A stretch of 64,000 nt of DNA from JAJRVM01 sp963700515 (lineage in GTDB: Bacteria; Planctomycetota; Planctomycetia; Pirellulales; Pirellulaceae): the NCBI GenBank assembly GCA_963700515.1, contig CAVOXY010000005.1, positions 81,889 through 145,888 on the forward strand, given 5' to 3'. This document shows, piece by piece, positions 44,561 to 56,708 of the stretch (positions within the stretch are counted from its first letter, which is position 1; each line of letters opens with the position of its first letter). The position numbers were made by a program, and so were the translations under genes. The notes beneath the pieces are model-generated. The model was not told the DNA's origin. It did not search any database and worked only from the letters and a program-made list of their open reading frames with translations.

Positions 44561-47500
44561 TCAGCGAATATCGGCGTGGTATTGTTGCAGGCTCTTCACG
44601 CGGCCGCGACCTTCTCGGCAGGCGCGAATCCCTTTGGCGGCGGCCACGGCGGCGGCCAGCGTGGTGACGTAGGGCACTTTGCACTTGATGGCCGTCTGGC
44701 GAATGTAGGCGTCGTCGGCCTTGCTGGCCTTGCCGCGGGGCGTGTTGATCACCAGTTGGATCTCGCCGTCGATGATGGCGTCGGCGATGTTGGGCCGCCC
44801 CTCGCGCATCTTGGCGATCGGCTCGCACTCGATCCCCACTTCGGCCAGGAACGCCTGCGTGCCGTTGGTGGCCTTGATCTTGAAACCCAAGTTCGGCAAA
44901 ACGGCGAGCCACCTCGCGCACGGCCGGCTTGTCGCGGTCGGCGACGGTGATCAGCACCGTGCCCTCCAGCGGCAAGGCGACGCCGGTCGCTTCCTGGGCC
45001 TTGTAGAACGCCAGGCCGAACGAGTTGGCCATCCCCAGCACCTCGCCCGTGCTGCGCATCTCCGGCCCCAGCACCGGATCGACCTCGTGGTACATGTTGA
45101 AGGGGAAGACCGCTTCCTTGACGCCGAAGTGGGGAAACGACTTCCGGGTCAAGCCCAACTCCGAGAGCTTCTTGCCCAGCATGATCTGCATGGCAATCCG
45201 GGCCATGGGGATGTTGCAGACCTTCGAGACCAGCGGCACCGTGCGGCTGGCACGCGGATTCGCCTCCAGGATGTAGACGGTGTCGTTGTAGATGGCGTAC
45301 TGGATGTTCATCAGCCCCACCACGTTCAACTCGATGGCGATCTTCCGGTTGTACTGGTAGATCGTGTCGATGTGTTTCGGCGGGATGCTGATCGGCGGAA
45401 TCACGCAGGCCGAATCGCCCGAGTGGATGCCGGCCAGTTCGATGTGCTCCATGATGGCCGGCACGAACGCGTCCTCGCCGTCGGCGATGGCGTCGGCTTC
45501 CACTTCGATGGCATTTTCCAGGAATTTGTCGATCAGGATGGGCCGCTCGGGCGAGACGTCGACCGCCGCGGCGACGATAGTGCTTGAGCATTTGCTCGTC
45601 GTGCACCACCTCCATGGCCCGGCCGCCGAGCACGAACGACGGGCGGACCATCAGCGGGTAGCCGATCTCGCGCGGCGATCTCCAGGGCCTCGTCGAGGTT
45701 GCTGGCCATGCCGGACTCGGGCTGCGGGATGCCCAGTTTCCGCATCACCTGGCGGAAGCGATCGCGATCCTCGGCCAGTTCGATCGTCTCCGGCGAAGTT
45801 CCCAGGATCTTCACGCCGGCCTCGGCCAGTTCGGCCGCGATGTTCAGCGGCGTCTGACCGCCGAACTGGACGACCACGCCTTCGGGCTTCTCCTTCTCGT
45901 AGATGCTCAGCACGTCTTCGACGGTCAGCGGCTCGAAGTAGAGCTTGTTGGACGTGTCGTAGTCGGTCGAGACGGTTTCCGGGTTGCAGTTGACCATGAT
46001 CGACTCGATCCCTTCGTCGCGCAGGGCGAAGGCGGCGTGGACGCAGCAGTAGTCGAACTCGATCCCCTGGCCGATGCGGTTCGGGCCGCCGCCCAGGACC
46101 ATCACCTTGCGATTGGGGGAAACCTCGGTCGCGTCCGGAGCATTGTAGGTCGAGTAGTAGTAGGCGGCATTCTCCACGCCGCTGACCGGCACCGCATGCC
46201 AGCCTTCGACCACGCCCAGCGCGGTCCGCTGCTCGCGGATCTCCTTCTCCGGCACGCCGAGCAACTGGGCAAGGTACCTGTCGGCAAAGCCGTCCTTCTT
46301 CGCGCGGATCAGCAACTCGTCGGGCAGCGTGCCGCCTCGATGCTGGAGGATTTCCTCCTCCAGCTCGACCAGTTCCTTCATCTGTTCGATGAACCAGGGC
46401 TTGATGTAGGTCGTCTCGTACAGCGTCTGCACGTCGGCGCCTTTGCGGAGCGCTTCGTACATGATGAACTGCCGCTCGGAGGACGGTTCGGCCAGCATGG
46501 CCATCAGTTCCTCCAGCGGGCGTTCGTGGAAATCCTTGGCGAAGCCCAGCCCGTAGCGTCCGATCTCCAGCGAGCGGATCGCCTTCTGAAAGGCCTCCTT
46601 GTAGGTCTTGCCGAGGCTCATGACCTCGCCCACGGCACGCATCTGCGTGCCCAGCTTGTCCTCCAGCCCCTCGAACTTCTCGAAGGCCCAACGGCAGAAC
46701 TTCACCACCACGTAGTCGCCCGACGGCGTGTACTTCTCCAGCGTCCCGTCGCGCCAGTAGGGGATCTCGTCCATCGTCAGCCCGCCGGCCAACAGCGACG
46801 AGACGTAGGCGATGGGGAACCCGGTGGCCTTGGAGGCCAGCGCCGACGAACGCGACGTCCGCGGATTGATCTCGATGACCACCACGCGTCCGGTCTTCGG
46901 ATCGTGGGCGAACTGGATGTTGGTGCCGCCGATGACCTGGATCGCCTCGACAATGTCATACGAGTACTTCTGCAGGCGCTGCTGGAGTTCTTCGTCGATG
47001 GTCAACATGGGTGCGGTGCAATACGAGTCGCCCGTGTGCACGCCCATGGCATCGACGTTCTCGATGAAACAGACGGTGATCATCTGATTCTTGGCGTCGC
47101 GGACGACTTCCAGTTCGAGCTCTTCCCAGCCGAGGACCGATTCCTCGACCAGGATCTGCCCGACGAGACTGGCGGACAAGCCCGCGCGCGGCGACCGTGC
47201 GAAACTCCTCCATGTTGTAGACGAGTCCGCCGCCGGTCCCGCCCATGGTGTAGGCCGGCCGAATGACGCACGGCAGGCCGATTTCCTCGACCACTGCTTC
47301 CGCCTCTTCCAGGCTGTTGGCGATCTTGCTGCGCGGCATTTCGATGCCCAGGCGATCCATGGTGTCCTTGAACGCCTGGCGATCCTCGCCGCGTTCGATG
47401 GCGTCGACCTGCACGCCGATGATCTGGACGCCGTGCTTTTCCAGGACGCCCGCGCGCGCCAATTCCGACGACAGGTTCAGACCCGACTGCCCGCCCAGAT

Positions 47501-47767
47501 TCGGCAGCAAGGCGTCCGGTTTCTCCTGCTCGACGATCTCGGTCATGGCCGCGAAGATTCAGCGGCTCGATGTAGGTCACGTCGGCCATGCCCGGATCGG
47601 TCATGATGGTGGCCGGGTTGGAGTTGACCAGCACGATCTTGTAGCCCAAGCTGCCGCAAGGCCTTGCACGCCTGCGTGCCGGAGTAGTCGAATTCACACG
47701 CCTGGCCGATGACGATCGGACCGGAACCGATAATCATGACTTTGTCAATGTCGTCGCGTTTTGGCAT
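44561..47767 (-). CDS. carB: Carbamoyl-phosphate synthase large subunit, frame broken six times
   Basis: CarB makes carbamoyl phosphate from glutamine-derived ammonia, bicarbonate and two ATP, for pyrimidines and arginine. The start ATG 47767 follows GAGAGGGG. Both ATP-grasp halves are present: KVMIIGSGPIVIGQACEFDY starts the first and VMVLGGGPNRIGQGIEFDY the second, each with INPRTSRSS or ANPRASRTV. The C-terminal MGS-like regulatory domain ends at 44561. The frame shifts near 47646, 47550, 47187, 45667, 45576 and 44886, each time by what looks like one extra base. Removing all six gives 1066 residues, the normal size. As carB is normally needed, these are probably sequence or assembly errors. 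Confidence 0.92.
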
Positions 47768-48048
47768 GCTTGAGGACCCCTCTCGAAGTACGTGTGAGTC
47801 TTGGCTTGCGATCGATGACCGTTCGTATTCCCACGGCAAAATGTGCTCAGAGTCATGCAGTGAGTAACACGCTGCAGTAAGTTGAAACATAGCAATTACT
47901 TGCTCGTTTGTCGCCTCCCATCGGGCGGGATGCGTGGTCTTGCAAGGTCATTGATGGGGCTGGCAGGCTAGGAGATTTGGGGGAACGGGACGACATTCGG
48001 ATTTCGAATTTCCGACACGGTTTGGCTGCGTCCACGGGTCGATGGGAT

Positions 48049-48957
48049 TCAACCTGTTGGGTCCATCCGCTGGATGGTGCTGGAGAGCACCCAGCCGGTG
48101 CGGCCGTCGGGCAGCTGCACTTCGGACCAGCGGTCGCGGGCTTGAACCAGCGTGAGTTCGGCGCCGCTGGGGAGTGGTTTGGAGAGGCGCGGTGGTGAGT
48201 TTTCAGAATCGGCGGTGTAGACCACCGACTCTTCGACTGCAACGGCGTTGAGCGTCGCCGATGCATCCGGTTCGAGGAACAACGAAATGCCAATTGCCAG
48301 CCAGGCCAGCAAGGGAATGACCGCCAGATTTCGCAACAGCGACTGGTTTCGCCAGATGCCGGTTCCGAGCAGGACAGCAGCCAAGAGGAAGCAGGCCGCG
48401 CAATAGATTTGTACTTGACCTCGGGTCAACATGGACCGCCAGAAGAAGAGTGAATCGAACAGCCCGTGCGTCTCGTCGCGTCGGATCCAGTCAGGCAGCA
48501 GCGAGCGGGCGTAGACCAGATTCTGGCGAGCCTGCACATGGTGGGGAGCCAGTTCGATGGCCTGTCGGTATGCGACGATGGCCGGTCCGATCCGCTCGGC
48601 CTGCAGTGCGGCGTTGCCGAGATTCACATAGAGATCCGCGTTCCGAATCGGGGAGTGCGTTTCATCGCCCACGACGAGTTGCCGAAACAATTGCTCGGCA
48701 CGGGCGAAACTACGGAGCCGTTGAGCTCGATCTTTACACTCCATGGCCGCGGTGTACTGGTCAATGGCACTTTGAACCTGCGCCGTATCGTGCTCCGCTC
48801 CCACGCAGGGGGATGCAGCCAGCAGGTAGGCAATCGCCACCGCTGCCACGACAATCAGACCGGCGCATCGCCGTGCGCGGGCCAGGCTACGCTGCCACAG
48901 CTGGGCCGCCCTTCGGCTTGTCGCGAGAACTCCATACGCATGCATACTGTTGATCAT
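48049..48957 (-). CDS. TPR and SH3-domain membrane protein (BatE-like)
   Basis: This 302-residue protein is the last gene of the Bat operon. It has a hydrophobic N-terminal segment (LIVVAAVAIAYLLAASPCVGA). Two TPR units follow at about residues 60-160 (RNADLYVNLGNAALQAERIGPAI). Two membrane helices lie at 180-225 (YCAACFLLAAVLLGTGIW, LLAWLAIGISLFL). A C-terminal bacterial SH3 domain has LPSGAELTLVQARDRWSEVQL. The order matches BatE-type proteins. ATG 48957 is five bases after the BatD end. It probably assembles with the VWA proteins at the membrane. Confidence 0.82.
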   Translation of the reverse strand: MINSMHAYGVLATSRRAAQLWQRSLARARRCAGLIVVAAVAIAYLLAASPCVGAEHDTAQVQSAIDQYTAAMECKDRAQRLRSFARAEQLFRQLVVGDETHSPIRNADLYVNLGNAALQAERIGPAIVAYRQAIELAPHHVQARQNLVYARSLLPDWIRRDETHGLFDSLFFWRSMLTRGQVQIYCAACFLLAAVLLGTGIWRNQSLLRNLAVIPLLAWLAIGISLFLEPDASATLNAVAVEESVVYTADSENSPPRLSKPLPSGAELTLVQARDRWSEVQLPDGRTGWVLSSTIQRMDPTG

Positions 48958-48961
48958 CCAT

Positions 48962-50780
48962 CTATCCGCTGACTGCCGTCTCCCGAACCACTCGCCTGGC
49001 TTGGGACACGATGTCCGACAGAAGTCCGTCGTCGAGCGTGCCCGTCGCATAAATGATGTTGTCGCAGCGAGCGATGAGATGGTCTACGGCAGCAGGATCC
49101 CGCAGTTCGAATTCGGCGATCAAGTCGCGCAGGGCACACGCAATTCGTGCTGCCGCGTCTTGCGGTGATTTGCCGCCAGCCGAATCAATCTGCTGCCGAA
49201 TCAATTGGAGATGCTTTCTTTTCCCTAAGACGTTCTTTGTCCATCATGGCCCGGCGTCGTGCCACGACGCCGCCAAACAGGGCGATTCCCGCCAAGGCAT
49301 AGCAGAAAATCGCAATCGTTCTGGGGGTCGTCGCCGCCGTACCGTTGGCGAGCAACCGTGCGGGGTCGCGGATAATCGCCAAGTTCGCTCCGACAAATAT
49401 TATACCCGACGAAGCGGAGTCGGAAGCTGCCTGGTCCGGTGACCCGTTGATCTGAGAGTGAAGAAGCGTGGTTGTTGGTAGCAGACGAGACCACATCGGC
49501 GGCCGAAATGACCTGCGTCTCCATCACCTGCAAGGCGATCGGTTTAGAAGTGGCCGTCGCAAAACGCTCTTCGTTCGGATCGAACCAGGAAAAGGCGATG
49601 GCCGGGATCTGGGTGACCGCCTGATCCTTGACGCGGATGTTCACACTAAATTGTTTCTGATTGCCGTCAATTGTGCCGGCCAGCTGATCCTGCGGAATCT
49701 GAAACTCGTTGGCGGAGAATCCTTCGTTGGTCTCCAAGAGTGGCAGCGAGACGCTTTCCAAATTCCCATCGCCACGAATGGTGATGGTCAGTGATATCGG
49801 ATCACCCACCCGGACGACCGACCGATTGGCCGAGACATCGATCGAAAAGCCACGACCGATAGCTCCCGAATAGCCTGTTGGGCGCCCGCTCAGCGGTATG
49901 GCCTTGACCGTCAAGTTCAACGGTTTTCCGGCCGCGAGGGCCGGCACATCACCGGCAGGCCGCACATCGCCGAAAAAATCCCGTCCCCACTCGGTTACTT
50001 TTCGGGTGCGGCAGGTGATGGGAATGGAAGGATACTGACCAGGTGTATCGGGTACCAGGGTGCGTGTGCCCGTCACCACGATGAAATCACGTCCGTTGAT
50101 CTTTTCCTGGGTGACATCGGCGTCGATTTCGACTCCCCCCTTGGCCGTAGCGATGGTGAGCGTGGTGCGCGTGCGTGGAGGAGCATCTTGAAATGGAAAC
50201 TGGTCAAACAACGGCGAACGTATTTGCAGGTTCGCGAAGGCATGGCGAACCGTGTTGATATCTCCAGCGAGTGACCAGCGAATGGTTAACGGAACTTCCT
50301 GTCCGACATAAACCGATTGTTGTGGCAGCGAAAACTCAATCTGCATGTCCGGGTCACTGTCGAGTTTTCCGAACTGAATTGCCTCGCCGTCAATCTCCTG
50401 AGACTTGCCGCCGATCGTGACTTCGAACGGGCCCACCAAGAATTCCCCTTCCCGACTGGCGGTTGCCGCGAAGCTGAACTTGTAGCTGATCGTCTCGCTT
50501 CTCGTGATCCGTCCGTTGAAGTTCTGCATGAAACTCTGGCTGGAACGACCGACCTGAGGTCCTTGTACCGTCAGACCATCAGGTGGCTGGCCCTTCAGCT
50601 TGCAGGTTACATCCACGCTTGCATCGACTCTCGATACGCCCAGCTGCACAACCACCGGTTCCCCGACGTAGTAGGGACCGCGCTGCCGGGCCACCTGAAC
50701 CTCCTGCGCCAGCTTGCCGCGGAGCTGCAAACGACCAGTGTGACAAGCGCCGCTACCGTGACGATCCTCAAGTAGTTCAT
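48962..50780 (-). CDS. BatD-like oxygen-tolerance protein, frame broken three times
   Basis: A large exported, membrane-anchored BatD-family protein; with three single-base corrections it is 605 residues. The ATG at 50780 starts a signal peptide (MNYLRIVTVAALVTLVV) in one frame, and the mature QEVQVARQRGPYYVGEPVVV continues in the next; the break is near 50713. Immunoglobulin-like repeats follow (ISYKFSFAATASREGEF, SVYVGQEVPLTIRW). The break near 49400-49440 precedes the transmembrane helix TIAIFCYALAGIALFGG. A further break near 49210 leads to the cytoplasmic tail QDAAARIACALRDLIAEF. The correct start and frame therefore differ from simple frame reading. It works with BatA and BatB. Confidence 0.78.
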
Positions 50781-50829
50781 ATGCATTCACACACGAGTCA
50801 TGTCGTACTCGTTGCCGAAGAGGGAAACG

Positions 50830-53800
50830 CTACCAGTCCTTATCGACTGTGCCGCTGGAACTGACGGCCTTCTGCTTCTTGTCTTTCCGACGCTCCGCTT
50901 CGCGGTCGCGAATCAGCTGCAGCAGCTGATTCGCATTCATCTGCTGCTGTTGGTCCTGCTGTTGGTCCTGCTGCTGGTCCTGTTGTTGGTCCTGTTGTTG
51001 GTCCTGTTGTTGCTGGTTTTGTTGCTGTTGATTGTTTTCATCCAGCAGTGCCAATGCTTCCAGGAGTTTTTGCAGCGCGTTGTTCTGTTGTTCTTGGGCG
51101 GCCGCGAAAGGTTTCTCGGCGGCGGCCTTTCCTTGCGCAATTGTACTAAGTTGCTGCTGGGCAGTCTGCATCGATTTGTCTGCCGCGTCGACCAGTTCGG
51201 CTGCCTTTCCCAGTTTCTCGGCGGCCTGGGCGGCCTGCTGGGGATTCGTCTGTTCTGGGGAGCCCGCGGTGGGAGGTTGCTGGTCGGCAGCCGCCGCTTG
51301 CTCGCCCTGCTCACGGAGCGCATCGGCGATTTGCCGAGCGATTTCGTACAGTTGTTGCTGACGAAGTGCCAGAGGGCCACTCTTCTCAGGTTGTTGAGCG
51401 GCTGCGGGATTGGCGCTGAGTTTCGTCGTCTGATCGTTTAAATCCATTTGCCGCCGGGCGGTATCACGGAGGTGCTCGACCAGCGAGAAAAAGAGTCGCC
51501 GCAACTCTTCGAGGTTCTTGATCGCCAAATCAACTTCCTGGGCGACCTCGGCCAAGGGCCCCGTCAGATTCACAGTCTCATTTGGCACGGAGGCAGCCGG
51601 CTGCGGTGCCGTTTGACTATTCGCCTCTGCCGGCCGAGCACTCGGCTCGGCCGATGCTCCCTCAACGTCCACCGTCGGCGCAGTTGACGCAGGTTCCTCG
51701 GAGGCCGGCGGCTTCGGCAGTGGAGGCTCCGACGGAGGAGCCTCGACCACAGGAGTCTCGGCTGGTGGGGGAATTTCGGCCAGTGGCGGGATGGTCTTGA
51801 GCAAATCACGCGACCGCTGTAACTCGGCGACGACTTCCTCCAACAGCTGTTCGGCCAGTTTCAGCTGCGCTCGGTGTGCCTCGGTCTGTTGCTGGTTCTG
51901 AGCATCAGGAGCCGTCGCGGCGGGAGGAGTACTACCAGGCGACTGCGTGGCGGCGCCGTTGGGCGGGGGCTCGGGGAGTTGGGATTTCTCCAGTTGCAGC
52001 AACTGGCTGAGTCGCTCGCAACGCGTCAAGTTCTTCTGCTGAGCCTTTTCCAATGGCAGGGCCATTTGCCGTGCGATATCCGGCTTGCTGTCGGTTTCCC
52101 GTATGACTCGTTGGGCCACCTGTTCATCGCCGTAGATGACTTCGACAAGTCGGCGAATATCAAAGAACAACTCCCAGGCGCTGGAGAGCGCGGTGAGTCC
52201 ATCGAGCTGCTTGCGGTGCGCCGCCTCCAGTGCGTTCTTCTCCAACTCCTCCGCTCCCGCGGTGAAGGACTCGTGCGCGTCATGGACCAGCGGCGTGGCC
52301 GATTCGATGTTCTGCAGAAGCTGTTGCGTGCTGGGATCCGGAGGTTGCGTCTGCGAGTCTCCGGCCGCCGGTGTGGTGTCCTTGTTTTGAGCCGCGGTGA
52401 TCCCCGAAAAGATCTGCTCCAGTTCGGCGATGCGCTCGGTGATCGCAGTGTGCTGCTGTAGCACGTAATCGCTGGTCAGCCAGGCAGGGATCTCAGCATG
52501 GCTGGGATCGTCCGGCAGTGCTAGTTTATTGGTGACAAGCGTTTGCGAGAGATTGGCGAGTTCTACGGCGTCGGGAATAATCTGTCCCAGCACCTCGACT
52601 GGATTGCGCAGCTGATCGCGCGCCCGTTTCAGGTCGGAAAGAGCGGAGGACCAACGGCGAAATGCTTCATCTCCCTGCAAGCGACGTGTCAAGCTGCGGG
52701 AACTATTCATTCGCTGGATCCCGCTATCGACGTATGCGAGCATGTTGCCCACCTGAACGGCGTGCAGCTTGTCCTCGGCCGTTTTCTTGTCTTCCGGCTT
52801 CTTCGCCGTGGCATCCTGTTCTGTGCGAGCATCATCGGTGAACCGCTGCGTGTCGGATATCAACTGGCGTTGCGTGACGCTCAGGCGGCGAAATTCGCTG
52901 CGATAGGCTTCAATCGGTGCGTCCTTGTCGCGGCCGGCAGCCTGCTGAACCATGGACTGCAATTCCCCTTGATGTTCTCGCACATGGGTGATCAACTCAT
53001 CCAGTCTGGTGGCCAGGTCACGCGGATCCTGCTTGCGAAGCGAGTCGGTCAGTTCCAAGATGCGTCGGGAGACGATCTCCAAGTTCTGTCGGGCTTCGTC
53101 GCTTTCCGGGCGCACGCGGATCGACTCGCGGAATCGGTTGGCTGCCTGCTGCAGATGTTGCAGAGCCTGCTGCGGCTGCTGCTGGAGCAGATTATCGGCC
53201 CGCTGCACTTCGACCCAACCGAGGTTGTAGAGCGTTCGGTACCGCAACTCGCCATCACTTCCCGCTTCGCTTCTGGCTCGATTCAGAAATCGCTCCGCGC
53301 CGTCCGGGTCGCTGCGCACCAGCGCCAGCGCCCGGTTATAAACGCTGCGCGGGGGGAGCGTCGGGTCGATCGCATCCGCGTCGTTTTCCTTGGCGGCAGT
53401 CGTCGCGTCCTCCGATGGCGCGGAGGGGGTTGCAGGAGATGGGATCGAATCCTGCTGCGACGCGGCAGCGGGCGACGGTGATTCGGCAGTCGGCGGGGTG
53501 GTGGGAGGCTGCTGGGCCAACGCGGATGACGCATGGATCGCCGACAGCACAGCCAGCAGCAGCATGGCAGCTTTGACGGGGGGAGCCGCAACGATCCGTG
53601 GGTCGCCGACCAATGCCCGCCATTTCAGGTTCAGGGGCATGGCACTCAGCAGTGCCAGGATGAGCAGTACGAGGGCCGCAATCACAAACCACTGGAACGC
53701 CTCATTGCGGACAACGCGGCGCTGGGTGTCCAGATTTCCCTGCATGAGCGTGGCAATATGCGTGCGGTAGATGGACTCCAGTTCGAGCGCACCCGTGCCG

Positions 53801-54640
53801 GCAGGAATGTAGGCACCCTCGGTTTTCACGGCTATGTCCCGCAGCATTTCGCCATTCAAGTGGCTCACCACGTCATCCCCGTTGCGATCTTTCAGGAACG
53901 ACCGTACGCCGGTGCGCGGATCGGTCACCTCAATTTTGCTCCCCGCCTCGTCGCCAAACCCGACGCTGACAATTCGGACGCCTTTTTCCTTGGCCTGCTC
54001 TGCAACCTGCAAGGGATACGAGTCATGGTCTTCACCATCGGTGATCAGCAGAATCAGTCGGTTGATATCGCCCGATTGGCCGAAACCACTCGAGCGCCTT
54101 CTGGATCGCTTCGCCGATCTTGGTGCCTCCCACGCCCACACTCTCCGGCTCGGCGTCATTCAACACCAACCGGAGGAATCCGAAATCGGTTGTCATGGGA
54201 CAAAGGACCGTCGCTTTGCCGGCAAAGGCAATCAGTCCGACCTGCTGCCCATCGCGCAACAAGCCGAGGAGCGCGTCGAGTTCCACTTTGGCGCGTTCCA
54301 GGCGATTGGGTGCCACGTCTTCGGCCAGCATCGACTTGCTGACGTCCAGGCAGACCATGATTTGCGTATCGACACGAAACGACTGCTGCAGCGTCATGCC
54401 CCACTGAGGCCGCATCAGCGCGAAGACCAGGAAGATCATGGAAAGGGTGGCCAGGTTAATCGCGACGATGCGCCGCAAGAGCGATGTGCGGTGGACCAGC
54501 CGCAGTTGCATCCAACGCGATACGAGCTGATCCAGAATCGATCGGCGGCGCAGTTGCAGCGCGATCAGCACGATGGCGACCACCAGCACGATCCACATCG
54601 CGTGTATCCAGTCGTGATTGGCAAATCGAAATTCGCTCAT
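50830..54640 (-). CDS. Giant BatB-BatC fusion: VWA domain plus TPR/coiled-coil tail, frame broken once
   Basis: A fused protein of about 1269 residues. Residues 10-80 hold two membrane helices. The VWA domain at 85-270 has the MIDAS motif DVSKSM, then LLITDGEDHDS. A third and a fourth helix follow (FVIAALVLLILALLSAMPL and AAMLLLAVLSAIHASSALA). Then come about 800 residues of TPR-like and coiled-coil sequence rich in Gln and Ala. The end carries a QQQD repeat (six near-copies, 50940-51010). The frame breaks near 54088 inside the VWA domain; removal of one base gives continuity. Start ATG 54640 overlaps the batA stop by four bases. BatB and BatC are separate proteins in many bacteria, so the fusion and its length are notable. 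Confidence 0.82.
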
Positions 54641-55666
54641 GGCAACCTGCGGAACAAGGAACCGTTGAGGACCAATGCCGTGGCGATCAAGCACAGCCCA
54701 GAGGCGACGAAGTAGGGAAAATGCTCCGTGTATTGCAGGTACTTGACCTCCGACACTTCCGTCCGCTCCAGGCCATCGATCTCACGGTAGATCTCGGCCA
54801 ACGCATCTTTGTCGACGGCGCGGAAATACCGGCCCGATGTCTTCTCGGCGATTTCCTTCAGCGTCTTCTCGTCGATTTCGACCGGCTGGGGGACGAGTCG
54901 TGCGCGACCGAACATGTCCGTATAGGGGACCGGAGCCATCCCCTCTGTGCCGACTCCGATACAGTACACCTTGATGTCGTTCTCGGCGGCCAGCTCCGCT
55001 GCCTTCATCGGCTCAATCACCCCGGCATTGGTCACCCCGTCCGTCAGCAGGATGGCGATGCGCGATTTGGCTTTGCTCCGCCGCAACCTCTCGACAGCCA
55101 GTCCCAATCCGTCTCCCAAAGCCGTTCCGTCTTCCTGACGTTGCGCGACAATTTCCAGGTCTTTCACGATGTTGATCAGATTGCCATGGTCCAGTGTCAG
55201 TGGGCAAACGCTGTCCGCGTAGCGGGCAAAGGTGACCATGCCGATCAAGTCGTCCGGCCGCCCTCTCCCCGCGGTACGATCCGTCCCTTCCACGAAATCG
55301 ACGAATACATCTTTGACGACGGACAGCCGGTTGAGCGCGCGGTCTTCCTCGACCATGTCCCGAGCATCCATCGAGGATGACAGGTCGACGACGGTCATGA
55401 TGGCAATTCCTTCCCGCGTAATTTGTGTCTCCCGTTGGGGCGTGCGGGGCCGAGACAGGGCGACGACCAGCGCCACGAATGCCAGCGTCATCAGGAGTGC
55501 GGGCAAATACGACAGACGTTGACGCACACGAGCGGGAAGTGCCGGTCAACAGGGCTGCGGATGAAAAGCGCAACAGCGATGTCGGTCGCGTCCCCAGCCA
55601 GAAAACCAGAGGCGCCAGGATGAGCAGGCTCAGAAACCAGCGGTCACCAAACTCCGAGTCAAACAT
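54637..55666 (-). CDS. BatA-like VWA-domain membrane protein, frame broken once
   Basis: This 342-residue membrane protein has two N-terminal helices (RWFLSLLILAPLVFWL and LPALLMTLAFVALVVAL). The von Willebrand A domain has an intact MIDAS (VVDLSSSMDARD) and LLTDGVTNAG. A C-terminal helix is FVASGLCLIATALVL. The first helix lies in one frame from ATG 55666 and the rest in another; the break is near 55531 and removing one base joins them. The start overlaps the DUF4381-like gene by eight bases. It is predicted to act with BatB, BatD and the MoxR ATPase in the cell envelope. Confidence 0.85.
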
Positions 55667-56708
55667 TCGTGTCCTCCCTGACGAACGAATGGAAGGCGGT
55701 ATCGCGTGACGCGGCCGCAGCGTTATCCGCATCCGCCTCGGCGCCAGTCACTTCCACCAACGGAGCGTTTTCGCGTGTTTCTTCCAAGAAGCGAATAGCC
55801 AGATCGCTCGACAAGCGAATCTCGTTGGCCGTCGCCTGCACCCCGGCGAACTTGACCAGGTCGGCCTGGCGGAGGAAATCTCGCAGCAATCCCTGGTGCT
55901 CGTGCGAGAGAACGCCGGATGTGCCGGCCACAGCCAGGAACTCTTCGGTGGTCAGTTCGGGGGCCCGCACATCGAACCGGTCCTCTAGATAGCGGCGAAT
56001 GATCGCGGAAATGTCCACGAAAAACCCGGCCACTTGGACCTCATTCTCCGGCATCTTGCGCGACAACAGTCGGTCGAGTTTGGCTCGGGCAAGCTCATAG
56101 GCATTGCGACGTTGAACCCGCCGGCGGCGCGACCGCCAAAAGACGACCGTGGCGACGACCGCCACCAGTGCGGCCAGCGAACCGGTCACCAGCCAGGTTG
56201 TGATGGACGGCGAGCGAGCCTGAATCAACTCCAGTGCTCCCAAGGGTGGATTCAATTGGCCCGCAGCGCTGTCCGGCAGGACTGACTTCACTTGAAAGTC
56301 GATCCGATCGGTCAAGATTTCGTACGCGTCGCAGTCGTCCGGTGCCCGTTTCTGGCCTGGCCGATTGTCCACAAACTCGATCAGAATCGGGGGAATCGAT
56401 TGGTCGCCGGACAAATAGGGCTGCAGCGTATACCGCTGCGTGGCGATACTCCGACCATCATCCGCAATCTGCTGCTTGGGTATGAAGTCGAGGATCGTAT
56501 AGCGGCTCAATGCTTCGCCAAATTCGGGCATCAGCAGATCCACACCCGGATCGGACTCGACGCGAATCTCCAGCGTGATTTCGTCCCCGATGGTCGGTTC
56601 GCGAGGTGTCAGGGAAGTGGTGACGCGAACGGGTCCGAGTTCGTTGACCTTGGAAATACTCTCGTCCGCGCCCAGGACGGTGGCCAGGCACAATATCAGG
56701 GGAATCAT
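55659..56708 (-). CDS. DUF4381/BatD-like membrane protein
   Basis: A 349-residue protein with a short signal peptide (MIPLILCLATVLGADE). One immunoglobulin-like domain of the BatD type covers residues 25-140 (GPVRVTTSLTPREPTIGDEI). A transmembrane helix lies near 175-195 (WLVTGSLAALVAVVATVVFW), followed by a basic stop-transfer RSRRRR. A cytoplasmic helical domain has ISAIIRRYLEDRFDVRAPELT, the DUF4381 core. It starts with a four-base overlap with the DUF58 gene. In Bat operons this type sits between DUF58 and the VWA proteins. The precise role is not known. Confidence 0.8.
   Translation of the reverse strand: MIPLILCLATVLGADESISKVNELGPVRVTTSLTPREPTIGDEITLEIRVESDPGVDLLMPEFGEALSRYTILDFIPKQQIADDGRSIATQRYTLQPYLSGDQSIPPILIEFVDNRPGQKRAPDDCDAYEILTDRIDFQVKSVLPDSAAGQLNPPLGALELIQARSPSITTWLVTGSLAALVAVVATVVFWRSRRRRVQRRNAYELARAKLDRLLSRKMPENEVQVAGFFVDISAIIRRYLEDRFDVRAPELTTEEFLAVAGTSGVLSHEHQGLLRDFLRQADLVKFAGVQATANEIRLSSDLAIRFLEETRENAPLVEVTGAEADADNAAAASRDTAFHSFVREDTNV

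Noticed and set aside
44561..47767. Several separate short genes in place of carB
   Set aside because: The fragments are consecutive pieces of one CarB sequence in order, each in the next frame, without own starts or ribosome sites.
54484..55380. Plus-strand open frame opposite BatA/BatB
   Set aside because: It is antisense to VWA domains with intact MIDAS motifs; shadow frame only.
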